A stretch of 64,000 nucleotides of DNA, from contig AMFN01000003.1 in assembly GCA_000302695.1 (NCBI GenBank), forward strand, positions 124,001-188,000, in the 5' to 3' direction. This stretch comes from Enterobacteriaceae bacterium LSJC7. Lineage in GTDB: Bacteria > Pseudomonadota > Gammaproteobacteria > Enterobacterales > Enterobacteriaceae. Both the position numbers and the translations under genes were made by a program. Shown in pieces: positions 1 through 12,932 of the stretch. The notes under the pieces are model-generated. The model was not told where the DNA came from and did not search any database. It saw only the letters and a list, made by a program, of their open reading frames with translations. Position 1 is the first letter of the stretch; each line of letters begins with the position of its first letter.

Positions 1-3000
1 GTGAGCTTTACATTGCTGGCGACGGGCTTGCGCGTGGTTATATCAATCAACCGGATCTGACGGCGGCGCACTTCGTGGCGAACCCGTTTAGTCACCACGG
101 TGAGCGGATGTACCGCTCCGGGGACTGGGTGCGCTGGCGTCAGGATGGCGTGCTGGAGTACCTCAACCGTGGCGATCAGCAGATAAAAATCCGCGGTTTC
201 CGTATCGAGTTAAGTGAAATCGAGGCCGCCTTGCTTGAGGAGGGAGACATTGCACAGGCAGTAGTGTCCCTGCTTGAGCCACAGCCGGGCAACAAACAGC
301 TGGTAGCCTGGGTGATTGCTCGTGAAAACACCCACTGCGATCCCGCCCTGTTACGCCAGCGCCTGAGCGACCGTTTACCTGACTTTATGGTGCCGTCGGT
401 CATCACTGTTGTGCCGCACTTCCCGCTGACCGCCAACGGCAAAGTCGATGTTCGCGCTCTGCCCGCCCCGGTTTACAGTAGCGAAGCCCGCCGGGACGCG
501 CGTAACCCGCAAGAGGACGTGCTGTGCCGCCTGTTTGCGCAGGTGTTGGGCATAGAGCAACTCAGCATAGATGATAACTTCTTCCAGCTTGGCGGCCATT
601 CGCTGATGGCGTCACGGCTGGTAAGCCTGGTGCGTAAAGCCCTGAACGTGAATCCGCGTATTCGTGACCTGTTTGAAGCGCCGACGGTTGCGCAGTTTGC
701 GCAACGTTTGCGCCCCGACGACACACCGCGCCCGCAGTTGCGCCCTACACCGCGCCCACTGCATTTACCGCTGTCTGCGGCCCAGCGCCGGCTGTGGATT
801 GTCGACAGCATCGAGAGCGGTAAATTTACCTATAACATGCCTCTGACTCTTGAGTTACGCGGCACACTCAATACCGGGGCGCTCACGACTGCGCTCAACG
901 ATCTGCTTATGCGCCATGAAAGCCTGCGCACACGTATTCAGACGCTGGCGAACGGCACGGCCTGGCAGTACATTGCTGAGGGTGAAGCCGCCGGTTGTAC
1001 ACTCACGCTTCAGCAGGTCGCATCGGATAAGCTGGATAGCGCAGTGCTGGAAGCCTCCGAGTACCTCTTCGATTTAGCCCGCGAAAACCCCTGCCGGGCA
1101 TGGCTTTTCAGTGTGGAGCCAGACCGGCACGTGCTGCTGTTCCTGATGCACCATATTGCCAGCGACGGGGCCTCCCTGGCACCGCTGTTAGCCGACCTGT
1201 CCATGGCCTACAACGCTCGCCTTGACGGGATGATGCCCGGCTGGGCACCGCTGCCGGTCCAGTATGCCGACTATACGCTGTGGCAATATGAACTGCTGGG
1301 CGCACCAGACGATCCGCACAGCCGCCAGAATCAGCAGTTAGCCTGGTGGCGCGAGGCACTCAGGGATCTGCCGGAAGAGCTTCCACTTCTGACCGACAGA
1401 CCTCGCCCGGCTCACCCCAGCTATCAGGGCAAACAGTGCCTGTTCACGGTTGATAACGAGGTCTACGCACGCCTGCGTGAAATAACGCAAACGCATCAAC
1501 TGAGTCTGTTTATGGTGTTGCAGGCAACGCTTGCATTACTGTTACGCCGACTGGGCGCGGGCGTTGATATCCCGCTTGGCACCGCCATTGCCGGGCGCAC
1601 TGACGACCAGCTCGAACCCCTGGTTGGGTTTTTCACCAATACACTGGTGCTGCGCACCGACGTGTCCGGCAACCCGTATTTTGACGAGTTGCTTGAGCAG
1701 GTACGCAACAACACGCTACAGGCGTTTGAACACCAGGACCTGCCGTTTGAAACACTGGTGGAGGCGCTCAATCCTGAGCGCTCGCTGGCGCGTCATCCGC
1801 TGTTCCAGATAATGCTGGTACTGCAAAACCACGCACGCGGTGAGCCGCTGTTCAACGGGCTGGAGAGCCGGACCGACGCGCCACAGCTACCCGTGGCGAA
1901 ATTCGACTTAACGTTCAACTTTGATGAAAATCCAGACGGATTGTCAGGATGCCTCGAGTACGCCACCGATCTGTTTGATGATGCGACCGCCGCGCGTATC
2001 GCCCGTTACTTCTGCGAGTTGCTGAGTGCCGTCAGCCGCGATCCGCACGCCCGACTCAGCGCGCTAGCGCCGTTTAGTGAACGAGAGCGCTCGCAGATCC
2101 TTAACGACTGGAACGCAACCCAGCGCACTCTGGCGGCGCAAACCTTCGCCGAACGGTTTGAAGAACTCGCCCGCACACAGCCAGACAGCATGGCGCTACT
2201 GGGTGAACAGGCGCGCCTGAGTTACCGTGAGCTGGACCACCGGGCGACCCGGCTGGCAAATCTGCTGATGGCTGATGGCGTAGGTGCAGAGCAGATTGTC
2301 GCTATTGCGCTACCGCGCTCGGTCGAACTGGTTGTGGCGCTGGTAGCCATACTCAAAGCAGGCGCAGCCTATTTGCCGCTGGACCCGGATTACCCGGTAG
2401 AGCGTCTCAATTACATGCTGGAACATGCCCAGCCAACGCGGGTCATCACAGATTCTGCCTTCGTGCAAAAATTCGGGCTACAGCGTCCTCACGTCCAGAT
2501 TGACTGCCCGCAGGTTCAGGCCAGGTTAGCCCAGCAGCCGGCGCATGCGTTGGTACATGAGCGCCATCAGCACCTGGATAACGCGGCCTACATCATCTAC
2601 ACCTCCGGCTCCACCGGTCTGCCAAAAGGTGTGCTGGTTTCACACCGTGGCTTTAGCCACCTGACCGCCAGCATGGTTGAGCGACTGCACGTAACGGCAC
2701 AAAGCCGGGTACTGCAATTTGCCTCACCGAGCTTTGATGCTTCGTACTGGGATATCAGTATGGCGCTACTGAGCGGTGCCGCGCTGGTTGTGGCCAGTAA
2801 AGACGCCCTCTCTCCTGGAGAGCCGCTGTATGAATTGATGCTGCGTGAAGGCGTCACCCACGCCACGCTGCCGCCGGTTGGGCTGGCGGTTATGCCGCAA
2901 AAACCGCTAGCGCAACTGCAAACGCTGGTGGTCGCAGGAGAGGCGTGTCCGCCTGAACTCATCGCCTTCTGGTCCCAGGGGCGGCGCATGATTAACGCTT

Positions 3001-5339
3001 ATGGTCCCAGCGAATCAACCGTGTGTGCCACCATGAGCCAGCCGCTACAGGCTGACACGGTAGCGCCTATCGGCACGCCCATTATCAATATCCAGGTCTA
3101 TGTGCTGGACGAAAGCCTGCAACCCGTGCCTGCGGGAGTTAAAGGTGAGTTGTATATCGCCGGAGAAGGCCTGGCACGCGGTTACCATAAGCGCCCGGAC
3201 CTGAGTGCCGAGCGCTTCGTGGCGAACCCGTTTGGCGCACCAGGCAGTCGTATGTATCGCACTGGCGATATGGCAAGCTGGCAGCCAGACGGCGAACTGC
3301 TGTTTATGGGACGCGTAGACCACCAGGTGAAGATTCGCGGCTTTCGCATTGAGCCTGGCGAAATTGAGTCCGTGCTGCTGAAGCATCCGAAGCTCAACCA
3401 AGCCACCGTGATTGTCCGCGAAGACAAATCGGGGCAACTCCAGTTGGTGGGGTATGCCGTTGCCAGAGAGCCGGGCGTCGATTCGACTGAGCTTCGCAAC
3501 TATCTGCGCCAGTCGCTGCCGGAGTACATGATCCCGGTAGCCATCACGCTACTGCCAGCGCTGCCGGTAACGCCTAACGGCAAAATCGACAGGCGCGCGC
3601 TCCCGGCCCCCACCTTCCAGGCGGCCTCTTACCGCCAGCCGACTAACGAGCGTGAGCAGCTCCTGGCGACACTGTTTGGCGAGCTGCTGAACATTGAACA
3701 GGTCGATATTGACCAGAGCTTCTTTGAAATGGGCGGTGACAGTATTACAGCCATTCAGCTGGTGGCTCGTCTGCGTCAGGCCGGCTGGGTACTGACGCCA
3801 CGCCAGGTGTTTGAGCACAAGTCAGTGTGCGCGCTGGCCAGAATGATGGAAGCCACGTCAACCGATGCCACGCAAAGCGCAGTCGCGGCGGTGGGTGAAT
3901 TTCCGGCAACACCAATTATCCAGTGGCTGCTCGATAATCCGGGCAACATAGACAGCTTCAGTCAGGCAACACTGCTGCAAACGCCTGCCGGGATGGATGA
4001 ATCCATGCTCAGGAGGCTGTTGTCGCAACTGCTTTCACAGCACGACGCGCTACGCATGGTTGCACAACGCACCGCTTTGGGCGAGGTGCGCCTGCGTATT
4101 GCGCCGCCCGATACCGTGTCGACAGAACATCTGCTGCGGGTGGTCGACTGCACCACGTTCACGCAAAACGATCTGGCGGGCGTTATCACTCAGGAAAGCC
4201 AGGCGGCCAGGCAGCGGCTCAATCCGGCAACCGGCACGATGTTGCAGGCAGTCTGGTTGCGTATGCCACACGGCGAGCCAGGCAGGCTTATGCTGGTGCT
4301 ACATCACCTGGTGGTGGATGGCGTTTCCTGGCGTCTGCTGGGGGCCGACCTCCAACACCTGTGGGCCAACATGCAGGCGGGCAACGTGGTACAGCTGCCG
4401 CCAGCAGGCACGTCGTTCCGCGCCTGGGCACACCGGCTAGAGCATGAAGCCAGCGCGCATCAGCATGAGATGGCGTACTGGTCAGGCGTGCTCGATAAAC
4501 ACGATGCCCTGCTGACGCCGCGCCGCCTTAACGGCGCTCAGGACACCATCGCCACCAGTGATGCACTGCAAATGGTGTTGTCTGCCGAGGTCACCCACCT
4601 GCTGCTGGGCACCGTTCCGGCGTTGTTCCACGCCAGCATAAACGATGTGCTGCTGTGTGCGTTTACGCTCGCGGTTAACGCCTGGCGTCAGGGTCCACAA
4701 ACGGACGTACTGCTCGATCTGGAAGGCCACGGACGCGAAGAACTGCCGGGGACAGAACTGTCGCGCACCGTGGGCTGGTTTACCAGCCTCTATCCGGTAC
4801 GTCTGGATCCCGGCAGCCTGCAACTTACCGATACCCACTCGCTGGGTAATGCACTCAAGCGCATTAAAGAGCAGCTGCGCCAGGTGCCGCAAAACGGCCT
4901 CGGCTACGGGTTACTGCGCTACCTCAACCCGCAGACCCGCACAGCGCTTGCCGCCCTGCCACAACCGCAAATCGGCTTTAACTATCTGGGCCGAATGTGG
5001 GCGGGAGGCAACAGCGACTGGCAGGTGGCGTCGCAGGCAAGCCTGATAGACACCAACGCCGCACCCGACTTCGCCCTGCCGCATGCGCTGTCGCTTAACG
5101 CCGTGGTGGAAGAGCGCCCGCAGGGTGCTGTGCTGGTCGCCAACTGGAGCTGGGCCACTGCGCTGCACTCGCGCCAGCGCCTTGAGGAGTTGGGCAACCA
5201 CTGGTTCTACTGGCTCACTGAACTCTCACGTCTCACAACGGCCCCTGAGGCTGGCGGTTTTACCCCGTCAGACCTCACGATGGTGACGGTTAAGCAAGAC
5301 AATCTGGCTAAACTCCAGGCAAAATGGAAGAAAAAATAA
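1..5339 (+). CDS. Non-ribosomal peptide synthetase, 5'-truncated by window edge: (A)-PCP-C-A-PCP-E
   Basis: Multimodular peptide synthetase working in the cytoplasm. The open frame runs in from the left edge (first full codon at nt 3, already inside motif A7 of an adenylation domain), so the true start is upstream. Counting from the first Met at nt 75: end of A domain (1-130), carrier domain with GGHSL serine at 176, LCL-type condensation domain with HHIASDG near 359, A domain with [11 protein letters not shown] near 842 and [10 protein letters not shown] near 1170, carrier with GGDSI serine at 1223, epimerization domain with [10 protein letters not shown] near 1410 and GFNYLGR near 1635, then a short lysine-rich tail. 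Aligned by eye to GrsA, the pocket residues of the complete A domain read D-A-W-T-V-A-A-V-C-K, close to the Phe code DAWTIAAICK. With the E domain this predicts a D-Phe residue. The next synthetase gene follows at once. The product is unknown. Confidence 0.95.
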   Translation, partial: ELYIAGDGLARGYINQPDLTAAHFVANPFSHHGERMYRSGDWVRWRQDGVLEYLNRGDQQIKIRGFRIELSEIEAALLEEGDIAQAVVSLLEPQPGNKQLVAWVIARENTHCDPALLRQRLSDRLPDFMVPSVITVVPHFPLTANGKVDVRALPAPVYSSEARRDARNPQEDVLCRLFAQVLGIEQLSIDDNFFQLGGHSLMASRLVSLVRKALNVNPRIRDLFEAPTVAQFAQRLRPDDTPRPQLRPTPRPLHLPLSAAQRRLWIVDSIESGKFTYNMPLTLELRGTLNTGALTTALNDLLMRHESLRTRIQTLANGTAWQYIAEGEAAGCTLTLQQVASDKLDSAVLEASEYLFDLARENPCRAWLFSVEPDRHVLLFLMHHIASDGASLAPLLADLSMAYNARLDGMMPGWAPLPVQYADYTLWQYELLGAPDDPHSRQNQQLAWWREALRDLPEELPLLTDRPRPAHPSYQGKQCLFTVDNEVYARLREITQTHQLSLFMVLQATLALLLRRLGAGVDIPLGTAIAGRTDDQLEPLVGFFTNTLVLRTDVSGNPYFDELLEQVRNNTLQAFEHQDLPFETLVEALNPERSLARHPLFQIMLVLQNHARGEPLFNGLESRTDAPQLPVAKFDLTFNFDENPDGLSGCLEYATDLFDDATAARIARYFCELLSAVSRDPHARLSALAPFSERERSQILNDWNATQRTLAAQTFAERFEELARTQPDSMALLGEQARLSYRELDHRATRLANLLMADGVGAEQIVAIALPRSVELVVALVAILKAGAAYLPLDPDYPVERLNYMLEHAQPTRVITDSAFVQKFGLQRPHVQIDCPQVQARLAQQPAHALVHERHQHLDNAAYIIYTSGSTGLPKGVLVSHRGFSHLTASMVERLHVTAQSRVLQFASPSFDASYWDISMALLSGAALVVASKDALSPGEPLYELMLREGVTHATLPPVGLAVMPQKPLAQLQTLVVAGEACPPELIAFWSQGRRMINAYGPSESTVCATMSQPLQADTVAPIGTPIINIQVYVLDESLQPVPAGVKGELYIAGEGLARGYHKRPDLSAERFVANPFGAPGSRMYRTGDMASWQPDGELLFMGRVDHQVKIRGFRIEPGEIESVLLKHPKLNQATVIVREDKSGQLQLVGYAVAREPGVDSTELRNYLRQSLPEYMIPVAITLLPALPVTPNGKIDRRALPAPTFQAASYRQPTNEREQLLATLFGELLNIEQVDIDQSFFEMGGDSITAIQLVARLRQAGWVLTPRQVFEHKSVCALARMMEATSTDATQSAVAAVGEFPATPIIQWLLDNPGNIDSFSQATLLQTPAGMDESMLRRLLSQLLSQHDALRMVAQRTALGEVRLRIAPPDTVSTEHLLRVVDCTTFTQNDLAGVITQESQAARQRLNPATGTMLQAVWLRMPHGEPGRLMLVLHHLVVDGVSWRLLGADLQHLWANMQAGNVVQLPPAGTSFRAWAHRLEHEASAHQHEMAYWSGVLDKHDALLTPRRLNGAQDTIATSDALQMVLSAEVTHLLLGTVPALFHASINDVLLCAFTLAVNAWRQGPQTDVLLDLEGHGREELPGTELSRTVGWFTSLYPVRLDPGSLQLTDTHSLGNALKRIKEQLRQVPQNGLGYGLLRYLNPQTRTALAALPQPQIGFNYLGRMWAGGNSDWQVASQASLIDTNAAPDFALPHALSLNAVVEERPQGAVLVANWSWATALHSRQRLEELGNHWFYWLTELSRLTTAPEAGGFTPSDLTMVTVKQDNLAKLQAKWKKK

Positions 5340-5341
5340 TT

Positions 5342-8300
5342 ATGGAAATTAAAGATATACTGCCACTGTCTCCGCTTCAGAAGGGACTGCTGTTCCAGAT
5401 GCTTTACGACACCCAGGGCAGCGATGCCTATCAGGTTCAACAGGTATTTCAGCTTAATGGCCCGCTGGATAGCGGCAAGCTTAAGCAGGCAGCCGCTACG
5501 CTTCTGGCACGCCATCCGCATCTTAGCGCCGGATTTGAGTATGAAAGCGTGGATACGCCGGTACAGCTTATCCTGTCAGGGTTAGATCTGCCCTGGCGGG
5601 AGCGCGATCTGAGCGGCCTTGTGCCGCCAGAGCGTGAGCAGGCGTTTGCGGCATTGCTTGAGGCCGATTACGACGAGCGTTTTAGCCCCGACGCACCGCC
5701 GCTGCTGCGTTTCACGCTGGTAAAATTTGCGCCGCAACAGCACTTCTTGATTTTTACCAACCACCACCTGCTGCTGGACGGCTGGTCGGTACCGGTGCTG
5801 CTCCAGGAGTTCTTCACGCTTTATTCAGAAGACGCCAGTGGCCTGACGCTCCCACCGGCTGTGCCTTATCGGGACTATTTGCAGTGGGTCACCTCGCGTA
5901 ACGAAGATGAAATGCGCGCGGTCTGGCGCGATGCGCTACACGAACTGGATGCACCGACGCTGGTCGCCAAAGGGCGCGTAACGGAGAATCTACAGCCTAA
6001 CCTGCTGCACAAGAAAATGGACAGCGCACGCACACAGCAGCTTAACCAGTGCGCAAGGCAGCTTGGGATCACCGTCAACACCCTGCTCCAGGGCGCGTGG
6101 GGCGTCCTGCTTGGGGAGATGACCGGGCGCAGCGATGTGGTTTTTGGCATTACGGTGTCGGGCAGACCGGGCGAGTTGCCCGGTGTGGAGCGCGTGGTAG
6201 GTCTGCTTATTAACACCGTACCGCTGCGGCTCAACTACAGCCTGGCAGAGACATTCGGCGCGATGCTGCAACGGCTCCAGGCGGAGCAAACGCGTCTGCT
6301 GGATTATCAGTATCTCGACCTGACCACCATCCAGACCGATGCGGGATACGGCGACCTGTTCGATACGCTGATGGTATTTGAGAACTATCCGCTGATTGAA
6401 CAAAACGATAAGCAGCCGGCACAGGCGCTGAGTATCTCGATGTCTTCCCATCACGGTGGCGACGCGTCGCACTATCCGCTGGGCCTGGTGGCTGTGCCGG
6501 GAGAACACCTTAGCCTGCGCTTTAGCTCACTGCCGGATTTGCTCGATGACAGCACCGTTGCGGCGCTGGCCGAACGCTACATGCACATTGTTGATGCCAT
6601 TATTGATAATCCCCAACAGGTCATCGGCAGTCTGCCGCTGATGCAGTCATGGGAAATGCCCACATTGCTGTCGCCACCGACGTCTCAGTGGGCAACGCTG
6701 ATGCTGCATGAGGTGTTTGAACAACGCGTTCAGGACGCCCCGGATGCTGTCGCGCTCAGTCTGGGTGATGAGTGCCTGAGCTATCGCGAGTTGAATGCCC
6801 GAGCAAACCGCCTGTCTCGGCTACTGGTCAGCCACGGCGTCGGCAGTGAAGATGTGGTCGCACTGGCCTTGCCGCGCTCAATAGAGATGATTGTCGGCCT
6901 GCTGGCTATCCTGAAAGCGGGGGCGGCCTATCTGCCTCTGGATGTCCATAATCCGGCAGAGCGACTGGCCTATATTCTTAAAGACGCCAGCCCCGCCTGC
7001 ATTGTGACCGATACCGAACACACCGACACACTCTGCAGTGCCACCCCCAAAGTGCTTATTGACGCGAAAGACTGTCAGCTGCAGCTTGCGGCGTTAAGCC
7101 CGGATAATCTGCAACCGCAGGAACGGCTACGCCCGGTGAGCGAGAAAAGCCTCGCCTATATCATCTATACCTCTGGCTCAACCGGTAACCCGAAAGGCGT
7201 GATGATCCCCCATGAAAACGTACTGCGCCTGTTTACCTCAACGCAGCTGTGGTTCGACTTCACCCACACCGATGTCTGGACGCTTTTCCACGCCTGCTCT
7301 TTTGATTTCTCGGTATGGGAAATCTGGGGACCGTTACTCTACGGGGGCGAACTGGTGGTTGTGCCGTATCTGGTGAGCCGCGATCCGCAGGCCTTCCTGC
7401 GCCTGCTCAGTGAGAAAAAGGTGACAGTGCTCAACCAGACACCGTCCGCGTTTTATCAGCTGATCGAAGCCGATCACGCTAACGAGCGCGATCGCTATCC
7501 GCTGAGCCTGCGCAACGTGGTGTTTGGCGGTGAAGCACTGGATTTGAAACAGCTTGAACGCTGGTATGAGCGCCATGCGCCTGACGCCCCGACGCTGATT
7601 AATATGTACGGCATCACCGAAACTACTGTTCACGTCAGCTATCAGGCTCTGACGCCCGAAATGGCGCGCAGTGCAACAGGCAGCCCGATTGGCGTTGGCA
7701 TTCCTGACCTGCGTATTTATCTGCTTGATGGCGCGCTGCGCCCGGTGCCACCGGGCGTGGAAGGTGAGATGTACATTGGCGGTGCAGGCCTGGCCCGCGG
7801 TTACCTGAACCGGCGAGATCTCAGTAGCGAGCGTTTTGTTGCCGACCCATTTGGTAAACCGGGTGCGCGCATGTACCGTTCGGGCGATCTGGCTATCCGA
7901 GATGACCAGGGCACGCTGCGCTATCTGGGACGTGCTGACCAGCAGGTTAAAATTCGCGGCTTTCGTATTGAGCTGGGTGAAATCGAGAACACGCTGGCAA
8001 GCTACCCGGCGATTACACAGGCCGTGGTGCTGGTGCGTGAAGATACGCCAGGCAATCCACAACTGGTTGGGTACGTCACCAGCGACAGCCACTGCGATAT
8101 TGAGAGTGCGGCGCTACTGTCATTCGCGTCTGAAAAGCTCCCGGACTACATGCTGCCCGCCGCGATTATTCAGGTAGAGCGCTTCCCGCTGACCATCAAC
8201 GGCAAGCTCGACAAACGCGCCCTGCCCGCCCCGACCTTCAGCCACAGCCAGACCAGCCGCACGCCGCGCACGGCTCAGGAAGAAATTCTGGCCGGGCTGT

Positions 8301-11300
8301 TTACCGAAGTGCTGGGCTGCGAGAGCGTCGGTATAGACGACAACTTCTTTATGCTCGGCGGTCATTCGCTGCTTGCGATGCGACTTATCGCCAGAATCGC
8401 CAGCGTACTGGAGGTAGAGTTACCCATCCGCACCTTGTTTGAAAACCCGACGGTAGCCCAGCTTGCCAGCACCCTGGAAAAAACCACGCACCAGAGCAGA
8501 GCAATGCTGACGCCACAGCCACGCGACGCGTTTTTACCGCTCTCTGCGGCCCAACAGCGTATGTGGCTGCTGGATAATATCGATAATAATCATTCGGCCT
8601 ATAACATGCCGCTGGCGCTCCGGCTGCATGGCACCCTCAACGATGCGGCGCTGCGTCAGGCGCTAACAGACCTGGTACAGCGCCATGAAATTTTGCGCAC
8701 CACCTACCCTTTGCATCAGGACGCGCCGTATCAGCACATTGTGCCGCCAGAGCATGCTCATCCTTGCCTGCAGGTAGACCAGGTCACCCATGACACGTTA
8801 ATGGGGCGCATTGACCAGGCGGCAGCCCAGCCATTCGATCTGGCCTGCGATCTGCCCCTGCGCGCCTGGCTGTTCCACCTTGAAGATGCCCATGAGCATG
8901 TGCTGCTACTGTTGGTTCACCACATCGCCTGCGACGGCGGTTCGCTGGCACCGCTGTTGCAGGATTTGCAAACGGCCTACCAGGCACGCTGCGCGGGTCA
9001 CGCACCTGACTGGACGCCGCTTGCAATTCAGTACGCCGACTATGCGCTCTGGCAGCGCAAAATATTAGGCGATATGCAAGACAGCACAACGGCTGGAGGA
9101 CGTCAGCTGGCCTTCTGGCGCGAGGCGCTGGCCGGGATACCGCAGGAAATCGAGCTGCCAACCGACCGCCCTCGTCCTTCAGTACCGAGCTATCGCGGCG
9201 GGCGCGTTAATTTTGACATTGATACCGCCTGTTACCAGCAGCTAAAACAACTGGCGCGTGATGAAGGTGTGACGCTCTTTATGCTGCTTCAGGCAAGCGT
9301 TGCCGCATCACTTCACCGCCTGGGGGCCGGAAGTGATATTACCCTCGGCACTGGTGTTGCCGGGCGCTCAAACGAGGCGATGAACGCACTGATCGGCTTT
9401 TTCGTCAATACGCTGGTCTTAAGGGTCAGTTGTGCAAATAACCCGACGTTTAGCGACATTCTGGCAAACGTGCGGGAGTTTATGCTGTCCGCTTACAGCC
9501 ACCAGGACGTGCCATTTGATCGCGTGGTTGAAGAACTGAACCCGGACCGCTCATCGTCACGTCATCCGCTGTTTCAGGTCATGCTGGTCCTGCAAAACAA
9601 CGCTGGCACCGAAACACAGTTTGCAGATTTAACGGCTCAGACACAGCCGGTAGGGTTTACGCCTGCAAAATTCGATCTGACGTTTAACTTTGACGAACGT
9701 CGCGACGAAAGCGGCGAGGTCTGCGCACTGGATGCTCAGCTGGAATACGCCGTCGATCTGTTCGATCACCCAACGGCAGAAATGCTGGTGCAGGTTTTCC
9801 AGCACCTGCTGTCGTTCATTACTGAGGCGCCCGCCACGCCAGTCATGAATATTCCGCTTTTGACTGACGGGCAGCGTCAGTATCTGCTGAACGGACTCAA
9901 TGACACGGCTGCCGACGTCCCGGCCACCACACTGGCAACACAGTTTGCGCAGCAGGTGAAGGCCCATCCTGAGCGTGTTGCCGTTAGCTGCGGTGAAGAA
10001 AAGCTCACGTATGCGCAACTGGATGCACGGGCAAATAGCCTTGCCAGGCGCCTGCAACAGCACGGTACTGCTGTGGAGCACGGTGTGGCCGTACTGATGG
10101 AGCGCTCGCTTGCGTTGGTCATCGGCGTGCTGGCTATCGCCAAAGCGGGCGGCTTTTATGTGCCTTTGCGTACCAGCGATCCCTCAGATCGCTGGCAGCA
10201 TATCGTTCGTGAAGCAGGTGTGAGCGTTGCCATTGTTGATGAACGCTATCGCCACGCGGCACTACCGGCGCAACTGGCTATTGAAGTCGTGACGGGCACA
10301 GAGGCACAGGACGAGCTTGTGTGTGATGAACCTCCGCTGCGCGCGCATCATCTGGCCTACGTAATGTTCACCTCTGGCTCAACGGGGCAACCTAAGGGCA
10401 TTGCCACAACCCAGGATAACGTGGTGGTGATGGCGCTGGATAAACGCTGGAGAGGAGAAGATCATCAGCGCATTCTGCTGCACTCTCCTTACGCGTTTGA
10501 TGCCTCAACCTGGGAGCTTTGGGCGGCGCTACTCAACGGTCACCAGGCGGTCATTGTGCCTGGTGACGAGCTGGATTTGCCCACGCTGACATCAACGCTT
10601 ATCGACAATCAGGTAACGGCGGCCTTTTTAACCTCCGGGCTGTTCCGGCTGCTTGCCGAAGAGTCTCCACAGTCGCTTGCAACGCTTCGCAAGCTCTACA
10701 CCGGTGGTGAGCGCATCTCCAGCAGTGCTGTGCAAACCGTGCGCGAGTACTGGCCAGAACTGGCGCTGATGAACATCTACGGCCCAACGGAAACCACCAC
10801 GTTTGCGGCTGATTACCCAATTAACGATGCGGATGCGCCGTATCTTGATGTCCCCATCGGCATGGGAATGAACAACACCCGGCTTTATGTTCTGGATGCG
10901 TTTTTGCAACCGGTGCCCGTCGGCGTACCCGGTGAGCTGTATATTGCCGGGCGTGGGTTAGCGCGTGGCTATCTCAATCGCCCGTCGCTGACCGCCAGCC
11001 ATTTTGTTGCCGATCCGTTTGGCCCTGCCGGCAGCCGGATGTACCGTACCGGTGACATCGTTAAGTGGCGCCACGACGGCGCGTTGCGGTTTGTGGGACG
11101 CCGGGATCAGCAGGTGAAAATCCGCGGCTTTCGCATTGAACCCGGGGAAATCGAAAACGTCCTGACGCGCCACCCAGCCGTACTACAGGCGGCGGTGAAC
11201 CCGTGGGAAGATGCCGCGGGGAACAAGCAGCTTGTTGCCTGGGTAGTGGCCGATAAGCACGACCAGACGCTGCCCGAACAGCTACAACAGTATGCGCGCC

Positions 11301-12442
11301 AGCACCTGCCCGATTTTATGGTGCCGGTGGCAATTATTGTGCTTGATGCGCTGCCGCTTAATGCCAACAACAAGCTTGATATGGCCGCGCTGCCAAAACC
11401 TGAGTTGACTACGCGCACCGGACGCGAGCCACAAACGGATAACGAGCGCTGGCTGGTGGATAAATTCTGTGAACTGCTGAAGGTAGAACATGTCAGCGTG
11501 GACGACAGCTTTTTCTCGCTCGGCGGCCACTCGTTGCTGGCGGCTCGTCTTATCACCCAGATTGATAAAGCACTCAACGTAAAACTGACCTTGCGCGATC
11601 TGTTTGAATCGCCCACTGTCGCCCAACTGGCCCAGAGCCTGGAAAGCGGCGAGCGGCGCAGCGTGCTGGATGTGATGTTGCCGCTACAGTCACACGGAGC
11701 CCAGACGCCGCTGTTCTGTCTGCATCCCGGCGGTGGTTTGAGCTGGTCTTATTCAGGACTGATTCCTTACCTGGGCGCACAGCAGCCGCTGTATGGCATA
11801 CAGGCCAGAAGGCTCAGCACCGGGCTGGCACCGCACTCCATCCATGAAATGGCGAAAGCCTATCTTGCGCAAATCTATAAAGTGCAGCCGCATGGGCCTT
11901 ATTCGCTACTGGGCTGGTCGTTTGGCTGCCATCTCGCGCATGAGGTAGCCACGCTGTTACAAAAAGATCGCCAGTGCGTGAAATCCCTGACCTTTATGGA
12001 CGGTTATCCGCTCTGGTCGAAGTATAAAAACAGCGTGCGCACAGACAAAGAGAGTCTGCGCGCCATGTTTGAAGCCCTCACCGGCGCGGTGCCGCAGGAT
12101 GAAACCATGCTGAGCGTGAGTGTGCTGCAACAGCAGCTTACTCAAGCCGGTCATCCACTGGCAGATGTCGGGATGAATGTCTTCGAACACATTCTTGCCG
12201 AATTTCGTGATGCGCCAGCCCTGCTGGCAGCATTCGTACCGGGCGTCTATGAAGGTGATGTCTTGTTCTTCAAGGCCGCGCGCGTTGCAGAAGGTGATGA
12301 AGACTATGACCCGCAACTGTGGAGCCAGTACGTTACCGGGAAGATTGTGACGCACAATGTCCCCAGTACCCACGACAGCATGCTCAGCACCGAGGCATTA
12401 AAAACCATCGGTCCTGTGCTGAAAACGTGGGTGGCAGGCTAA
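5342..12442 (+). CDS. Non-ribosomal peptide synthetase, terminal subunit: C-A-PCP-C-A-PCP-TE
   Basis: Terminal subunit of the assembly line, about 2366 aa. First C domain (HHLLLDGWS near residue 141) is the type expected after an epimerized donor. Then come an A domain ([11 protein letters not shown] near 608), a carrier (GGHSL serine 1009), an LCL C domain (HHIACDGGS near 1193), an A domain ([11 protein letters not shown] near 1676), a carrier (GGHSL serine 2064) and a thioesterase with GWSFG serine at 2193. Pocket residues by eye: D-F-W-N-V-G-M-V-H-K for the first A domain (near-identical to the Thr code DFWNIGMVHK) and D-A-W-F-Y-G-I-T-F-K for the second (closest to the Ile code DAFFYGITFK). 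I prefer ATG 5342, two bases after the upstream stop, because GGAAGA lies about 11 nt before it. ATG 5324 would overlap the upstream gene. A terminator follows, with no tailoring gene downstream, so this is the right border of the cluster. Confidence 0.95.
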   Translation: MEIKDILPLSPLQKGLLFQMLYDTQGSDAYQVQQVFQLNGPLDSGKLKQAAATLLARHPHLSAGFEYESVDTPVQLILSGLDLPWRERDLSGLVPPEREQAFAALLEADYDERFSPDAPPLLRFTLVKFAPQQHFLIFTNHHLLLDGWSVPVLLQEFFTLYSEDASGLTLPPAVPYRDYLQWVTSRNEDEMRAVWRDALHELDAPTLVAKGRVTENLQPNLLHKKMDSARTQQLNQCARQLGITVNTLLQGAWGVLLGEMTGRSDVVFGITVSGRPGELPGVERVVGLLINTVPLRLNYSLAETFGAMLQRLQAEQTRLLDYQYLDLTTIQTDAGYGDLFDTLMVFENYPLIEQNDKQPAQALSISMSSHHGGDASHYPLGLVAVPGEHLSLRFSSLPDLLDDSTVAALAERYMHIVDAIIDNPQQVIGSLPLMQSWEMPTLLSPPTSQWATLMLHEVFEQRVQDAPDAVALSLGDECLSYRELNARANRLSRLLVSHGVGSEDVVALALPRSIEMIVGLLAILKAGAAYLPLDVHNPAERLAYILKDASPACIVTDTEHTDTLCSATPKVLIDAKDCQLQLAALSPDNLQPQERLRPVSEKSLAYIIYTSGSTGNPKGVMIPHENVLRLFTSTQLWFDFTHTDVWTLFHACSFDFSVWEIWGPLLYGGELVVVPYLVSRDPQAFLRLLSEKKVTVLNQTPSAFYQLIEADHANERDRYPLSLRNVVFGGEALDLKQLERWYERHAPDAPTLINMYGITETTVHVSYQALTPEMARSATGSPIGVGIPDLRIYLLDGALRPVPPGVEGEMYIGGAGLARGYLNRRDLSSERFVADPFGKPGARMYRSGDLAIRDDQGTLRYLGRADQQVKIRGFRIELGEIENTLASYPAITQAVVLVREDTPGNPQLVGYVTSDSHCDIESAALLSFASEKLPDYMLPAAIIQVERFPLTINGKLDKRALPAPTFSHSQTSRTPRTAQEEILAGLFTEVLGCESVGIDDNFFMLGGHSLLAMRLIARIASVLEVELPIRTLFENPTVAQLASTLEKTTHQSRAMLTPQPRDAFLPLSAAQQRMWLLDNIDNNHSAYNMPLALRLHGTLNDAALRQALTDLVQRHEILRTTYPLHQDAPYQHIVPPEHAHPCLQVDQVTHDTLMGRIDQAAAQPFDLACDLPLRAWLFHLEDAHEHVLLLLVHHIACDGGSLAPLLQDLQTAYQARCAGHAPDWTPLAIQYADYALWQRKILGDMQDSTTAGGRQLAFWREALAGIPQEIELPTDRPRPSVPSYRGGRVNFDIDTACYQQLKQLARDEGVTLFMLLQASVAASLHRLGAGSDITLGTGVAGRSNEAMNALIGFFVNTLVLRVSCANNPTFSDILANVREFMLSAYSHQDVPFDRVVEELNPDRSSSRHPLFQVMLVLQNNAGTETQFADLTAQTQPVGFTPAKFDLTFNFDERRDESGEVCALDAQLEYAVDLFDHPTAEMLVQVFQHLLSFITEAPATPVMNIPLLTDGQRQYLLNGLNDTAADVPATTLATQFAQQVKAHPERVAVSCGEEKLTYAQLDARANSLARRLQQHGTAVEHGVAVLMERSLALVIGVLAIAKAGGFYVPLRTSDPSDRWQHIVREAGVSVAIVDERYRHAALPAQLAIEVVTGTEAQDELVCDEPPLRAHHLAYVMFTSGSTGQPKGIATTQDNVVVMALDKRWRGEDHQRILLHSPYAFDASTWELWAALLNGHQAVIVPGDELDLPTLTSTLIDNQVTAAFLTSGLFRLLAEESPQSLATLRKLYTGGERISSSAVQTVREYWPELALMNIYGPTETTTFAADYPINDADAPYLDVPIGMGMNNTRLYVLDAFLQPVPVGVPGELYIAGRGLARGYLNRPSLTASHFVADPFGPAGSRMYRTGDIVKWRHDGALRFVGRRDQQVKIRGFRIEPGEIENVLTRHPAVLQAAVNPWEDAAGNKQLVAWVVADKHDQTLPEQLQQYARQHLPDFMVPVAIIVLDALPLNANNKLDMAALPKPELTTRTGREPQTDNERWLVDKFCELLKVEHVSVDDSFFSLGGHSLLAARLITQIDKALNVKLTLRDLFESPTVAQLAQSLESGERRSVLDVMLPLQSHGAQTPLFCLHPGGGLSWSYSGLIPYLGAQQPLYGIQARRLSTGLAPHSIHEMAKAYLAQIYKVQPHGPYSLLGWSFGCHLAHEVATLLQKDRQCVKSLTFMDGYPLWSKYKNSVRTDKESLRAMFEALTGAVPQDETMLSVSVLQQQLTQAGHPLADVGMNVFEHILAEFRDAPALLAAFVPGVYEGDVLFFKAARVAEGDEDYDPQLWSQYVTGKIVTHNVPSTHDSMLSTEALKTIGPVLKTWVAG

Positions 12443-12541
12443 CGCTTCTGAGGTGCTAACTGGCCCGAAACATGGCAACAGCAATGTCCGGGCCGCGAGA
12501 ACCGTGACTTAAACGCTCTTCTGTCGAAGAGCGCAAAAAAT

Positions 12542-12571
12542 AAGGGCAACGTTATAGCGCGTTGCCCTTTT
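12542..12571 (+). terminator. Rho-independent terminator after the NRPS genes
   Basis: Perfect 10-bp inverted repeat AAGGGCAACG / CGTTGCCCTT with an 8-nt loop, followed by a short T run. It lies 100 nt after the NRPS stop and likely ends that transcript. Confidence 0.85.
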
Positions 12572-12636
12572 ACCCTGCTTTTCTCTGCCAGCGCACCTGA
12601 TGGCAGAGCCTGTTTATAAGCGTTTAGTATCACGCT

Positions 12637-12759
12637 TTACTGCCAGTAAAGCGGTTCGCCAAAGGCTTCAATGTAATGATCAATCACTGCACTGACGTTG
12701 AGCGGCGCATGGCGCGAATTGGGAGAGATAGCGGCAATATAGGCGGGATATCGCTGTGC
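12637..12759 (-). pseudogene. C-terminal remnant of a LysR-type regulator
   Basis: On the minus strand 40 codons before a TAA stop read like the last residues of a LysR-family effector domain (SPNSRHAPLNVSAVIDHYIE, then FGEPLYWQ), matching the common end pattern P-x-S/R-R-H-x-x-x-x-V-x-x-x-I-D-x-x. Reading upstream, the frame closes at TGA (12760-12762), and no LysR helix-turn-helix or remaining effector domain follows, only the VOC gene. It is therefore a decayed gene end. It sits just beyond the NRPS terminator, so it may be the relic of a regulator or of an older neighbour lost when the cluster border formed. The assignment rests on pattern recognition of a short stretch. Confidence 0.6.
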
Positions 12760-12932
12760 TCAGACTTAATTCCTCCCGATGCCAGGACCTCTCGACATGG
12801 CAGGTATAAAGTTGCACAGATCGCAGAATTAGCCTGGTCGAACCATATTGTGCTGTAGTGAGTTACAACAAATGACAGTCGGGCTGTCATTTTCCTGCCA
12901 GATAACCATCGTAAAGGGCGTGTGTTTCCGTT

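Noticed and set aside
2597-3437. Long antisense and shifted open frames inside the two NRPS genes (for example 2597-2989, 3045-3437, 7334-8092 minus)
   Set aside because: They are shadows of GC-rich coding DNA: no ribosome sites, no domains, composition typical of reverse-complement reading of A and C domains.
1-12442. Linking the NRPS to the IroN-type receptor as one siderophore system
   Set aside because: They are 41 kb apart with conserved core genes between. The readable modules predict Phe, Thr and an aliphatic residue with no iron-binding chemistry such as hydroxy-ornithine or DHB.
12676-12858. 60-codon plus-strand frame over the LysR remnant
   Set aside because: The minus-strand reading is the one with protein-family character; the plus frame is its shadow.
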